From the NCBI GenBank assembly GCA_030272835.1, contig SZOQ01000001.1:62001-126000 (forward strand): a stretch of 64,000 nt of DNA, given 5' to 3'. Under the pieces are notes generated by a model. That model did no database searches. It was not told the DNA's origin and saw only the letters and a program-made list of their open reading frames with translations. A program made the translations under genes and the position numbers. Below, in pieces: positions 31,659-39,508 of the stretch (the first letter of the stretch is position 1; each line of letters opens with the position of its first letter). The stretch is from 2-12-FULL-60-25 sp003576745. GTDB lineage: Bacteria; Patescibacteriota; Patescibacteriia; 2-12-FULL-60-25.

Positions 31659-32360
31659 TTATTGTTCGGAGGATTCTCCCGCTTCCTGCGACGCCGATGC
31701 CATATTCAGCAAAGGCAAAAGGTATTTGTCCCAGTCCGCAGCCGAGAGCGCGCCTGATACGCGCGTTTTATTGATAAAAAATGTCGGGGTCGCCTGAACA
31801 TTGTTTGCCCTCCCCTCCTCCATGTCCTTTACAATCTTGTCATCGTACGTTCTCGCATTCAAACATGCCGTGAACGCACCTTCATTCAAACCCGTCTTAC
31901 GCGCAAGGTCCGTAAATTCCGCCGTGGGATTTTTCGATTCCGCCCAATTCGGTTGAAAATCAAAGAGGATGTCATGATATTCCCAGAACAAACCCTGCTC
32001 TTCCCCGCATCGTGCGGCATTCGCGGCGATACGCGCATTGAGGTGCACGGATTGGAGCGGAAAATCAACCCAGACGAATTTTACACGATCGCCGAATTTC
32101 TTTTTTGCATAATCCACGCCGGCTTTTGCCGCCCGGCAGGCGGGGCATTGGAAATCTTCGAACATGCGGACCACGATCTTCGCATTATCGGGCCCGTACG
32201 CAGGATCATTCGAGTCATCAAATGCGAGATTGGCTTCCGGAGCGCCTGCACTCCGTTCCGTTGGCGCAAAGGCCACGGCCCAGACGATTCCAGCAAAGAC
32301 CAGAATGCCCATGGCGATAATCCCGATAATGAGAGGTTTGCGAGGATCTGTTGTTTGCAT
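31659..32360 (-). CDS. second DsbA-like thiol oxidoreductase
   Basis: 233 aa from MQTTDPRKP. Anchor at about 10-30 (IIGIIAMGILVFAGIVWAVAF), then a DsbA-like fold: VVRMFEDFQCPACRAAKAG with CPAC active site, FVWVDFPLQSVHLNARIAAN, CGEEQGLFWEYHDILF and VQATPTFFINK with cis-Pro. It is a paralogue of the protein at 29777 with a different dipeptide in the active site, so redox potential may differ. It lies downstream of trxB, separated by 52 bases. A longer frame up to 32489 overlaps trxB. Confidence 0.9.
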   Translation of the reverse strand: MQTTDPRKPLIIGIIAMGILVFAGIVWAVAFAPTERSAGAPEANLAFDDSNDPAYGPDNAKIVVRMFEDFQCPACRAAKAGVDYAKKKFGDRVKFVWVDFPLQSVHLNARIAANAARCGEEQGLFWEYHDILFDFQPNWAESKNPTAEFTDLARKTGLNEGAFTACLNARTYDDKIVKDMEEGRANNVQATPTFFINKTRVSGALSAADWDKYLLPLLNMASASQEAGESSEQ

Positions 32361-32412
32361 AGATGTAAATTTCCGCGTCAGTATGACGCATAGAAGGATA
32401 TGACGCAAACGG

Positions 32413-33333
32413 TCACGCGGGGATCTCTTCGTGCTGTTGGAGCCACTTGATGATTTCCAACGAAGCCTTGCTCCCCTCTCCAACGGCAACGGCGATCTGC
32501 TTTTCCGTTACATTCGTGACGTCGCCGGCGGCCCATATCCCCTCCACAGACGTCTGATTCCGGCCGTCCACTTCAATTTGGCCCCATTTGTCCTTACGAA
32601 CAATGTCGATAAATCCCGACACGGGAATCAATCCGATTTCGATAAAAACGCCCTGTACCTGCAAAACATCAAGCATTCCTTTTTTTTCATATTCCAAGCC
32701 GGTGACGAATGCATCCCCTAAAATTTTCGTTGTCTTGGTTTCGGAATGGACGGTAATCAACGAATTCGAGAGAACCCGTTTCATCACGACGGCATCCCCC
32801 ATGAGCGAGGCGTTCAAATTAATGATGTGTACGCGCGTGGCATATTTCGTGAGCAGAAGCGCAGACTCCATGGCACTATTCCCGCCCCCGACGACGGCAA
32901 CCTCTTTTCCCCGAAACAGCGGCGCATCGCACGTAGCGCAATACGTTACGCCTTTGCCGTAAAACTCCTTCTCTCCGGGAACATTGAGTTTGCGATGCTC
33001 TTCGCCGGTAGCGATCAAAACGGTCCGCGCCTCATATGAGCCTTTTTTGGTTGTCACGCGGAAATGCGCGTTCGCTTTTTCCACGCGATCGACATTCTCG
33101 CCTTCATGAAGTTCGATCTCCTCGGCATATTCCATAAGGTGCTCTCGAAATTTTTTTACGAGCGATGCGCCGTCGATGAGTTGAAAACCTAGATAGTTGT
33201 CAATTTCGGAGGACAAAAGCGTTTGCCCGCCGAGCATGCCGGCGAAAAGGGCGAAATGGAATTTCTGGCGCGCAAAATAGATAGAAGCCGCAAGACCAGC
33301 CGGCCCTCCGCCGATCACAATAACGTCATACAT
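32413..33333 (-). CDS. trxB: thioredoxin reductase-like flavoprotein
   Basis: 306 aa. FAD site VIVIGGGPAGLAASIYFAR at the N-terminus, redox-active CATCDAPLF (CxxC) near residue 134, NAD(P) site VAVVGGGNSAMESALLL, and the late FAD motif IWAAGDVTNV. Length and order match bacterial TrxB. Electrons from NAD(P)H pass to thioredoxin or another CxxC partner; with the DsbA-like genes around it, it forms a thiol-redox cluster. TGA-TATACT ends six bases before the ATG, so the message is probably leaderless. Confidence 0.92.
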   Translation of the reverse strand: MYDVIVIGGGPAGLAASIYFARQKFHFALFAGMLGGQTLLSSEIDNYLGFQLIDGASLVKKFREHLMEYAEEIELHEGENVDRVEKANAHFRVTTKKGSYEARTVLIATGEEHRKLNVPGEKEFYGKGVTYCATCDAPLFRGKEVAVVGGGNSAMESALLLTKYATRVHIINLNASLMGDAVVMKRVLSNSLITVHSETKTTKILGDAFVTGLEYEKKGMLDVLQVQGVFIEIGLIPVSGFIDIVRKDKWGQIEVDGRNQTSVEGIWAAGDVTNVTEKQIAVAVGEGSKASLEIIKWLQQHEEIPA

Positions 33334-33339
33334 ACCGTG

Positions 33340-33348
33340 AGTATATCA
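33340..33348 (-). promoter_or_regulatory. extended -10 of leaderless trxB
   Basis: On the minus strand TGA-TATACT, ending six bases before the ATG. Confidence 0.55.
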
Positions 33349-33357
33349 CGAGAACCT

Positions 33358-33528
33358 TCAGGGTATTGGCAATATGGCACAGGATAAAGAGCAAAGGGCT
33401 AAGGGAACGGATGACGGGTAAATGGCATATGGCTTACAGGCCTAAGGGCTAAGGGGAGATTATGGTCCCCCTACGCAACCACGTCCTACGCAACTACGTA
33501 CTCTCCCCCTACTTCCTTCTCACTACTC
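33358..33528 (+). repeat. modular intergenic repeat, forward copy (V, Q, R, T, H, P)
   Basis: GGTATTGGCAATATGG, a Q tract (GGGCTAAGGGAACGG), ATGGCATATGGCTTACAGG, a weakened H (GGGGAGATTATGGTCCCCC) and P (ACGCAACCACGTCCTACGC). Confidence 0.7.
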
Positions 33529-33529
33529 C

Positions 33530-34288
33530 CTACTCCCTGCCCCGCATTCCTTTCTTCTGCGTTTTATGGAGAATCAAAATGCCGATAGCGACAAAGACGA
33601 ATAAAAACCACTGTGTCGGCGTGAGACCTACATAACGGACGTCCACGATGCGATAAACATCGAGCCAAAATCGGACGATACCGTATACGACCATATACGT
33701 TCCCAAAAAGAATCCCGGACTCCATCGTTTTCGATTCAGCAAAAGGAACAGTATGCCGATCGAAAATCCGAGAATGGAAAGATACAGACCGAGATCATTG
33801 CGCGTATTGCCGTCGGGATACTGAACGCCGAGCGGCGAATTCGTAAGGGTCCCTGGGTGATCATGGATGAGAAAACAACCAATGCGCCCGATGCCGCATC
33901 CCCAGGGCAATCCCCATACCAGCGTATCCGCATATGCCATCCAATCCAACTTGCATTTCCGAACGATTAGGGTAAATGCGAGCGCGGCGCCGAGAAATCC
34001 CCCCATGATCGCGAAACCGGGCTTGCTCGGATCAATCGCTTCAAGAGGATGCTGGAGATAGTACGCAGGTTCATAAAAAAGAACATGAAAAATGCGCGAA
34101 CCGATCATGGCCGAGAAAAAAACCCAGAAGGCCATGTCCCACACATGTTTGGGATCAAGGCCGAATTTCTTTGCCCTCTTCGCGGCAATCCATGCGCCGA
34201 TAAGAAATCCTGCCGCCACGAAGGTTCCCCATGTTTGCAGCGTGAGCGGTCCGAGAGAATATGTTTTTGATTCAATCCAAGGGATCAT
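33530..34288 (-). CDS. lgt: prolipoprotein diacylglyceryl transferase
   Basis: 252 aa, about seven transmembrane helices. Attaches diacylglycerol to the lipobox Cys of prolipoproteins such as those at 22741 and 39509. Motifs: LTLQTWGTFVAAGFLIGAW, MIGSRIFHVLF (the region of the essential His), PGFAIMGGFLGA, and the signature region WGCGIGRIGCFLIHDHPG, where the usual N-F is C-F. The end GIVRFWLDVYR matches the family. Confidence 0.93.
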   Translation of the reverse strand: MIPWIESKTYSLGPLTLQTWGTFVAAGFLIGAWIAAKRAKKFGLDPKHVWDMAFWVFFSAMIGSRIFHVLFYEPAYYLQHPLEAIDPSKPGFAIMGGFLGAALAFTLIVRKCKLDWMAYADTLVWGLPWGCGIGRIGCFLIHDHPGTLTNSPLGVQYPDGNTRNDLGLYLSILGFSIGILFLLLNRKRWSPGFFLGTYMVVYGIVRFWLDVYRIVDVRYVGLTPTQWFLFVFVAIGILILHKTQKKGMRGRE

Positions 34289-34291
34289 AAT

Positions 34292-34505
34292 GGCGAAGGG
34301 AAACAGGTTACGGGTTATTGGTTACTGGTTACGGGTTTCGGGGCGCATGGCTTACAGACTACGAACCTACGGACCTGCGATCTTACGGACCCAAGGGCAT
34401 GGGGCAAAGGGCAAAAGGAAGGGTTACGGGGTTCTGGGAGAATTGTGCCCCTACGCAACTACGTACTCTTCGCATCCCGCTCACCGCATGGCCCATAACC
34501 CTCCT
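34292..34505 (+). repeat. modular intergenic repeat, forward copy (Q, R, T, S, Q, H, P, T)
   Basis: R tract (GGTTATTGGTTACTGG), T (CGCATGGCTTACAGAC), S (CCTACGGACCTGCGATC), long Q, a degenerate H (TGGGAGAATTGTGCCCC), P and the ending TTCGCATCCCGCTCACCGC. Confidence 0.75.
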
Positions 34506-34522
34506 CCCTGCCTCGCATACAA

Positions 34523-35008
34523 CTATAAGACATTCAACACCTTCAATGCTTTTTTAAATTCATGCAAGGCCTTCTTTGCCTGTCCGTGGCTGATCTCGAA
34601 GGAATGCTCATGAACCAGCTGATTACGAAGTTTGTGCGCGAACCACACGTGTTTGAGCTCCGGATATTTGTAGCCGGCCGATTTGAGCCGTTCGCCCAAC
34701 GTCTCCCCCGGAATCATGAGGGATTTCAATGCGCCATCAAGCAACTTATCTGCCTCCACGATAGCCATTTTCGCGCCCATAAGACCGCCGTCGCCCAGAA
34801 GTCGCTCTATCTCTTCCCATCGCTCGCGGATTTGCTCGCGCGTAAGTCCATGCATGCTTGGCCGCGTAAGAAGACGACGCAGGACGATCATCATTGCGGC
34901 AAACAAAAAAAGAACAACGGCTCCAAGAAATATCATCAGCACGATGTCATAAGAAAAGCCGCGCGGCGATGCCGTTTCCAGCGCAAGATCGAGAGGGATA
35001 TCGTTCAT
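34523..35008 (-). CDS. membrane-anchored hypothetical protein
   Basis: 161 aa. One transmembrane helix at about 20-45 (YDIVLMIFLGAVVLFLFAAM), then a soluble helical domain: REQIRERWEEIERLL, MGAKMAIVEADKLLDGAL and HVWFAHKLRNQLVHEHSFEI. The last string resembles the HEPN-like RN-x-L/V-H pattern (Rx4-6H), here RNQLVH, which in other proteins marks RNA-binding or RNase activity. That link is inference. CATACT ends nine bases before the ATG. Confidence 0.7.
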   Translation of the reverse strand: MNDIPLDLALETASPRGFSYDIVLMIFLGAVVLFLFAAMMIVLRRLLTRPSMHGLTREQIRERWEEIERLLGDGGLMGAKMAIVEADKLLDGALKSLMIPGETLGERLKSAGYKYPELKHVWFAHKLRNQLVHEHSFEISHGQAKKALHEFKKALKVLNVL

Positions 35009-35034
35009 ATGTCAGGAAGTATGCAGGCAGAGAG

Positions 35035-35272
35035 GATAGGTTCGGGGTTCAGGTGAAACATATGGCCTACGGACCTACGATCTTACGAACCTAGGAGCGA
35101 CTGACCCAAGGGCAAAGGGCAAAGGGTTCGGGGAGAATTATGCTCCCCCTACGCAACTACGTACTCTTTTCGCATCCCGCAACCCGCATACCGTATGGCG
35201 CAAGGCTCATGGCTCACGGCCACCCCTCCACTCCCTACTCCCTGTTCCGCATCCTACGTCTCACGCCCCACG
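35035..35272 (+). repeat. modular intergenic repeat, forward copy with best H hairpin
   Basis: S (CCTACGGACCTACGATCTTA), Q tract, a perfect H (GGGGAG 35130-35135, CTCCCC 35143-35148), P (CTACGCAACTACGTACTC), GCATCCCGCAACCCGCATAC and T (GGCGCAAGGCTCATGG). Confidence 0.8.
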
Positions 35273-35274
35273 CA

Positions 35275-36711
35275 CTACCCATTACCCCTCGCCTCCTCAT
35301 ACGCCCTGGCAACAGCCAAAAGAGATGCTTCGTCAAAGGCGCGTCCGACAAGATGCATACCGACAGGCAGTCCCTCGGAGGCGCCGCAAGGAACGGAAAT
35401 GGCGGGAAGACCGGCGACATTCGCCCCGACGGTAAAAAGATCTTCCAGATACATAGACAAAGGATCATTAACTTTCTCGCCGATGCGGAATGCTTTTGTC
35501 GGGGCCGTAGGCGTTACGAGCACATCCACGCGCTCCAAGGCGGAGGCGTACGCATTCTGGATGAGGGTCTGAACCTTTTTGGCTTTTCGGTAATAAGCAT
35601 CATAGTACCCGTGGGATAGGGCGTATGTGCCGAGAAGGATGCGACGCCGCGGTTCCGGCCCTATCCCCTCGCCGCGTGAATGCAAATATGTTTCCAACAG
35701 CGTTGGCGCCGGCTCGCGACGGCCGTATCGGATGCCGTCGAAACGCGATAAATTCGCGGAGACTTCGCACGGCATGACAATATAATAAACCGCCAGCGCT
35801 TCGTTGGAATACGGCAAATCCACATCCACGATATCCGCTCCAAGATCGGAAAGCGTCTTCACCGCCGATTCAACGGAGCTTCGAACATCTTTGTCGATGC
35901 CCTCGCCCCAGGCCTGCACTGGTAATCCGACCTTCACCCCTTTTAACCCGGACCGCCATGCGGGAACAAACGGCTCCGCATCTGCCGTTGTCTGATCAAG
36001 CGAATCCTTTCCGTACATTACGGAAAACAGCGTTGCGGCATCCTCGACGGATTTCGTCATGGGCCCGATTTGATCAAAACTTGAGGCCATGGCGATCAGG
36101 CCGGAACGCGAGATGCGCCCATACGTGGGCTTGAACCCGACAATGCCGCAAAATGCCGCGGGCTGGCGTATGGAACCACCCGTATCGGATCCAAGCGCCG
36201 CGGCGCAGAGATCTGCGGCAACCGCTACGGCGCTGCCGCCGGAAGATCCGCCGGGGACGCGATCGGGATCCCGGGGGTGCCGAACCGAACCGAAGGCGGA
36301 GTTTTCCGTGGACGAACCCATGGCAAACTCATCCATATTTGTTTTGCCCAGATAAACCGCGCCCGTCCCATTCAATTTTTTAATGACCGTGGCATGATTC
36401 ACGGCGATATAGTTTTCCAGAATTTTCGAGCCGGCCGTACAGCGCTTTCCCTGCACCAGCATATTGTCCTTAATCGCAATGGGAATGCCGTCCAATACGC
36501 CGAGCGATTCGCCGCGCGTCCTGCGCTCATCCGCATCGTTCGCCTGCCGGCGCGCATCATCGTGCCAGACATCAAGAAACGCATTCAGCGCGGGATTGCG
36601 GCTGTCGATTTCCTTTAAATATGCATCCGTAAGTTCGCGCGATGAAAGCTCGCCGTTTTTGAGGAGTTCGGATGCGCCTGCAATCCCGAGCGTGCGAATC
36701 TCATCCAACAT
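35275..36711 (-). CDS. gatA: Asp-tRNA(Asn)/Glu-tRNA(Gln) amidotransferase subunit A
   Basis: 478 aa amidase-signature enzyme. It releases ammonia from glutamine for conversion of mischarged Glu-tRNA(Gln) or Asp-tRNA(Asn). Catalytic triad context: IAIKDNMLVQG (Lys), VPGGSSGGSAVAVAA (cis-Ser) and GSDTGGSIRQPAAFCG (Ser nucleophile). Full length for GatA. gatC ends one base upstream; gatB is not in the window. Confidence 0.96.
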   Translation of the reverse strand: MLDEIRTLGIAGASELLKNGELSSRELTDAYLKEIDSRNPALNAFLDVWHDDARRQANDADERRTRGESLGVLDGIPIAIKDNMLVQGKRCTAGSKILENYIAVNHATVIKKLNGTGAVYLGKTNMDEFAMGSSTENSAFGSVRHPRDPDRVPGGSSGGSAVAVAADLCAAALGSDTGGSIRQPAAFCGIVGFKPTYGRISRSGLIAMASSFDQIGPMTKSVEDAATLFSVMYGKDSLDQTTADAEPFVPAWRSGLKGVKVGLPVQAWGEGIDKDVRSSVESAVKTLSDLGADIVDVDLPYSNEALAVYYIVMPCEVSANLSRFDGIRYGRREPAPTLLETYLHSRGEGIGPEPRRRILLGTYALSHGYYDAYYRKAKKVQTLIQNAYASALERVDVLVTPTAPTKAFRIGEKVNDPLSMYLEDLFTVGANVAGLPAISVPCGASEGLPVGMHLVGRAFDEASLLAVARAYEEARGNG

Positions 36712-36712
36712 A

Positions 36713-37018
36713 TTAGCGTTTCGGTCGCTCGAAAACAGCCGGCGCCTTGAGCAAATCGCCGTCTCGAGCCGGAAAATTTTTCAAAATAAGATCGCGCTCG
36801 GCTTCGGAACAAGTATGCGCTTCATCAGCGCGGAACGTCCCGGCCTTCGCCACCGATGCGGACGCTTCCGGTACGCCCGATGTTTCGACCTTCTGCAGTC
36901 GATCAACATATCGAAGAATGCCCTCTAAATCCTTTTCCGCCCGTTCGAGTTCTTCGTCCGAAAGACCGATTCGCGCCAGATGCGCGATGGAGGCAATGTC
37001 GTCTCGCGTCATTCCCAT
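36713..37018 (-). CDS. gatC: Asp-tRNA(Asn)/Glu-tRNA(Gln) amidotransferase subunit C
   Basis: 101 aa from MGMTRDDIASIAHLARIGLS, the typical GatC opening, followed by DLEGILRYVDRLQKVET and the late ERDLILKNFPARDGDLLKAP. It stabilises GatA-GatB. The frame extends upstream to 37231 but only through repeat DNA. It is coupled to gatA by a one-base gap. Confidence 0.93.
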   Translation of the reverse strand: MGMTRDDIASIAHLARIGLSDEELERAEKDLEGILRYVDRLQKVETSGVPEASASVAKAGTFRADEAHTCSEAERDLILKNFPARDGDLLKAPAVFERPKR

Positions 37019-37044
37019 AATAGACGCCAGCGTACAGGATGGCG

Positions 37045-37270
37045 TGGAAAGGCTCAAGAGGAACGAGTTACAGGGCAAAAGGCAAAGAGCTAAGAGCAAA
37101 GGGAACGGGTTATTGGTTCGGGGTTCGGGTAGAATTATGTCCCCCCTGCGCAACCACGCAACTACGCCACCACGCACTTTCCGCATCCCGCTCACCGAAA
37201 GTCTCATGGCGCACGGTCTCGCCCTACGCAACCACGTCCTACAGGGCGCGGCATGCCGCGCCCCTACATC
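37045..37270 (+). repeat. modular intergenic repeat, forward copy (Q, R, H, P, T, P)
   Basis: Q (GGGCAAAAGGCAAAGAGC), a short R, an H variant (GTAGAATTATGTCCCCCC), P words mixed with CACGCAACTACGCCACC, then T (GTCTCATGGCGCACGGTC) and GGGCGCGGCATGCCGCGCCC, a palindrome also found at 61559-61574 in shorter form. Confidence 0.7.
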
Positions 37271-39352
37271 CTACTCCCTCCCCTTCCCCACCTTTTTTAA
37301 AAATTCTCTCTCCGTCAAAATCTCCACCCCGAATTTCTTTGCTTTGTCATACTTCGATCCCGGATCCGTCCCGGCAACGACATAGGTGGTGTTTTTCGAA
37401 ACGGACTCGGAAACGTCCGCGCCCAAATCCCGCACAATTTCTTTTGCCTCTTCGCGCGTCATGGTTTCCAGTCCTCCGGTAAAAACCCAGGTGGTCCCTT
37501 CGAGCTTTCCTCCGGCGTTCGGCGCCGCGGCCTGTTCCACATGCACTTCTTTCAAGAGCCGGTCGAGCATGCGATCTTCGGCGGGATCATCCAGGAATTC
37601 CCGAATGTCCGCTGCCACCACGTCGCCGATGCCATCCACGGCGCGAAGTTCATCCACGGTTGCGTTCCGGAACGCCGCGAAACTCCGAAAATGCTTTGCC
37701 AAGTCCAAGGACGTTTCTTCACCGACGCCAGGAATGCCCAGGGCGTTCAAAAAACGATCGAGCGGAATGCGGCGATGTTTCTGTATTTCCGCATAAAGTT
37801 TGTTCGCGGATACGTCCGCGAATCCTTCCAATTGCTTCAAATCGTCAACCGTAAGCTTGTACACATCGGCCGGCTCATTCACAAATCCCTCGTCAAGAAG
37901 TTGATTGATGATTTTTTCACCGAGACCATGAATATCCACGGCGCTTTTCCCGACGAAATACCGAAGCCCGCCGCCTCGCCGTGCCGGGCATTTTCGGTTC
38001 GGACAAACAATCGCAACCTTCCCTTCCTCGCGCCGTACGGCCGTTCCGCATACCGGACAACGCTTCGGCATATGGAAGGATGTTTCATGCCCTGTCCGCA
38101 ATTTTTTCAGGACTTCGATAACTTTCGGAATAACGTCTCCCGCCTTTTCGACGATGACGGTATCTCCCTTTTTGAGGCCGAGACGCTCGATTTCATCCTG
38201 ATTGTGCAATGAGGCATGCGTGACCGTGGTGCCAACAAGCTGGACGGGATCCATAACGGCTACGGGAGTGAGCACGCCTGTCCTGCCCACGGAGACCGCA
38301 ATGTCGCGGACAACGGTTGTCCCCTGCTCTGCCTGGAATTTCCAGGCAATCATGCCTCGCGGCGCCTTTCCGACCACGCCGAGCGAAGAAGCGAGGGCAT
38401 CGTCATTGACGCTCACCACTACGCCGTCGATCCAATACGGCAAACTGTCGCGGATCTTGTGCATATGTTCATGCATCGCTTGCACATGCTCAACGGTCTT
38501 ACAGAGCTTCGCATGCGCATTCACCGGCAATCCCAGAAGTTTCATGGCCTCATGGCGCTGTTCATTGGTCCGAAGTCCGTGATCTCCGAAAAAACCGTAT
38601 CCCATGAACGTCAGACCGCGTTCCTCGGCAATGTTCGGATCGAGCTGACGAATGGACCCCGCCGCCGCATTCCGCGGATTGGCAAGCGCGGGTTTCCCCT
38701 GTTTCTTGTATGCGGCATTCAGCTTTTCGAGCTGACGTTTTGTCATATACACCTCGCCGCGGAATTCAAGGCGGCCGCGCCGATACATGAACATGGCGCG
38801 CGCTTTGTTCGCGTCGCAATGACCGCGATGCCTGCGAAGAAACGCTTCGATTTCGGAGACGGTCGGCTCGCGAAGTTCGAGCGGAATCGCATCGATGGTG
38901 CGGACATTGTGCGTGACATCCTCTCCGACTCTTCCGTCGCCGCGCGTGGCGCCGACCTCCAACGCTCCCTCGCGATAGACGAGCGAAACGGCCAGCCCGT
39001 CCATTTTCGGATCCGCGTACCATTCGAAAGTCGCATGCGGACGCAATTTGCGGATCCGCGTCTCCCACTCCTGCACCTCCCCGAACGAAAACGCGTCCTC
39101 GAGTGACAGCATGGGAATGTCGTGGCGGACTTTTTTAAAGCCCGCAACCGCTTTGCCTGATACGCGCTGGGTCGGCGAATCGGCCGTGATGAGATCCGGA
39201 TATTCTCGCTCGATATTTAACAGTTCATGCTTCAGTGAATCCAAAGCCGCCTCGCTGATTTCGAGCTTGTTCTCGACGTGATAGAGGTATCGAAGACGGT
39301 CAATTTCTTTTCGCAGCTTTTGGGCTCGCTCCCGGGCTTCCGTTTTGTTCAT
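37271..39352 (-). CDS. ligA: NAD-dependent DNA ligase
   Basis: 693 aa. It seals nicks using NAD+. The adenylation motif reads YADPKMDGLAVSLVYREG (Lys of KxDG); ATRGDGRVGEDVTHNVRTI, EFRGEVYM, NPRNAAAGSIRQLD and GMIAWKF follow in family order. A four-Cys zinc finger (CPVCGTAV...CPNRKCPARR), helix-hairpin-helix repeats and a C-terminal BRCT domain (LEGTTWVFTGGLETMTREEA) complete it. Normal length. Confidence 0.97.
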   Translation of the reverse strand: MNKTEARERAQKLRKEIDRLRYLYHVENKLEISEAALDSLKHELLNIEREYPDLITADSPTQRVSGKAVAGFKKVRHDIPMLSLEDAFSFGEVQEWETRIRKLRPHATFEWYADPKMDGLAVSLVYREGALEVGATRGDGRVGEDVTHNVRTIDAIPLELREPTVSEIEAFLRRHRGHCDANKARAMFMYRRGRLEFRGEVYMTKRQLEKLNAAYKKQGKPALANPRNAAAGSIRQLDPNIAEERGLTFMGYGFFGDHGLRTNEQRHEAMKLLGLPVNAHAKLCKTVEHVQAMHEHMHKIRDSLPYWIDGVVVSVNDDALASSLGVVGKAPRGMIAWKFQAEQGTTVVRDIAVSVGRTGVLTPVAVMDPVQLVGTTVTHASLHNQDEIERLGLKKGDTVIVEKAGDVIPKVIEVLKKLRTGHETSFHMPKRCPVCGTAVRREEGKVAIVCPNRKCPARRGGGLRYFVGKSAVDIHGLGEKIINQLLDEGFVNEPADVYKLTVDDLKQLEGFADVSANKLYAEIQKHRRIPLDRFLNALGIPGVGEETSLDLAKHFRSFAAFRNATVDELRAVDGIGDVVAADIREFLDDPAEDRMLDRLLKEVHVEQAAAPNAGGKLEGTTWVFTGGLETMTREEAKEIVRDLGADVSESVSKNTTYVVAGTDPGSKYDKAKKFGVEILTEREFLKKVGKGRE

Positions 39353-39424
39353 GGCCCCATGGTACCGCGCGAAGACTCTTTTCGCTATTCACCGGCGCAT
39401 CGCGAACCGATACGTCAAGGAGAC

Positions 39425-39453
39425 TGGACAAAGCATGATTTTTCTGCTATATA
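39425..39453 (+). promoter_or_regulatory. promoter of the large lipoprotein
   Basis: TGGACA (39425-39430), 17 bases, extended TGC-TATATA (39448-39453). A leader of about 50 bases follows. Confidence 0.7.
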
Positions 39454-39508
39454 AGGCATATCAGGCTATACGCCTGCGAACCTTTCACCTTCACGAGGAG
39501 GAATATCA

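Noticed and set aside
37240..37266. Mobile-element end formed by the GGCGCGGCATGCCGCGCCC palindrome
   Set aside because: It occurs inside repeat blocks (also near 61559) without a transposase or target duplication, so it is treated as a module variant.
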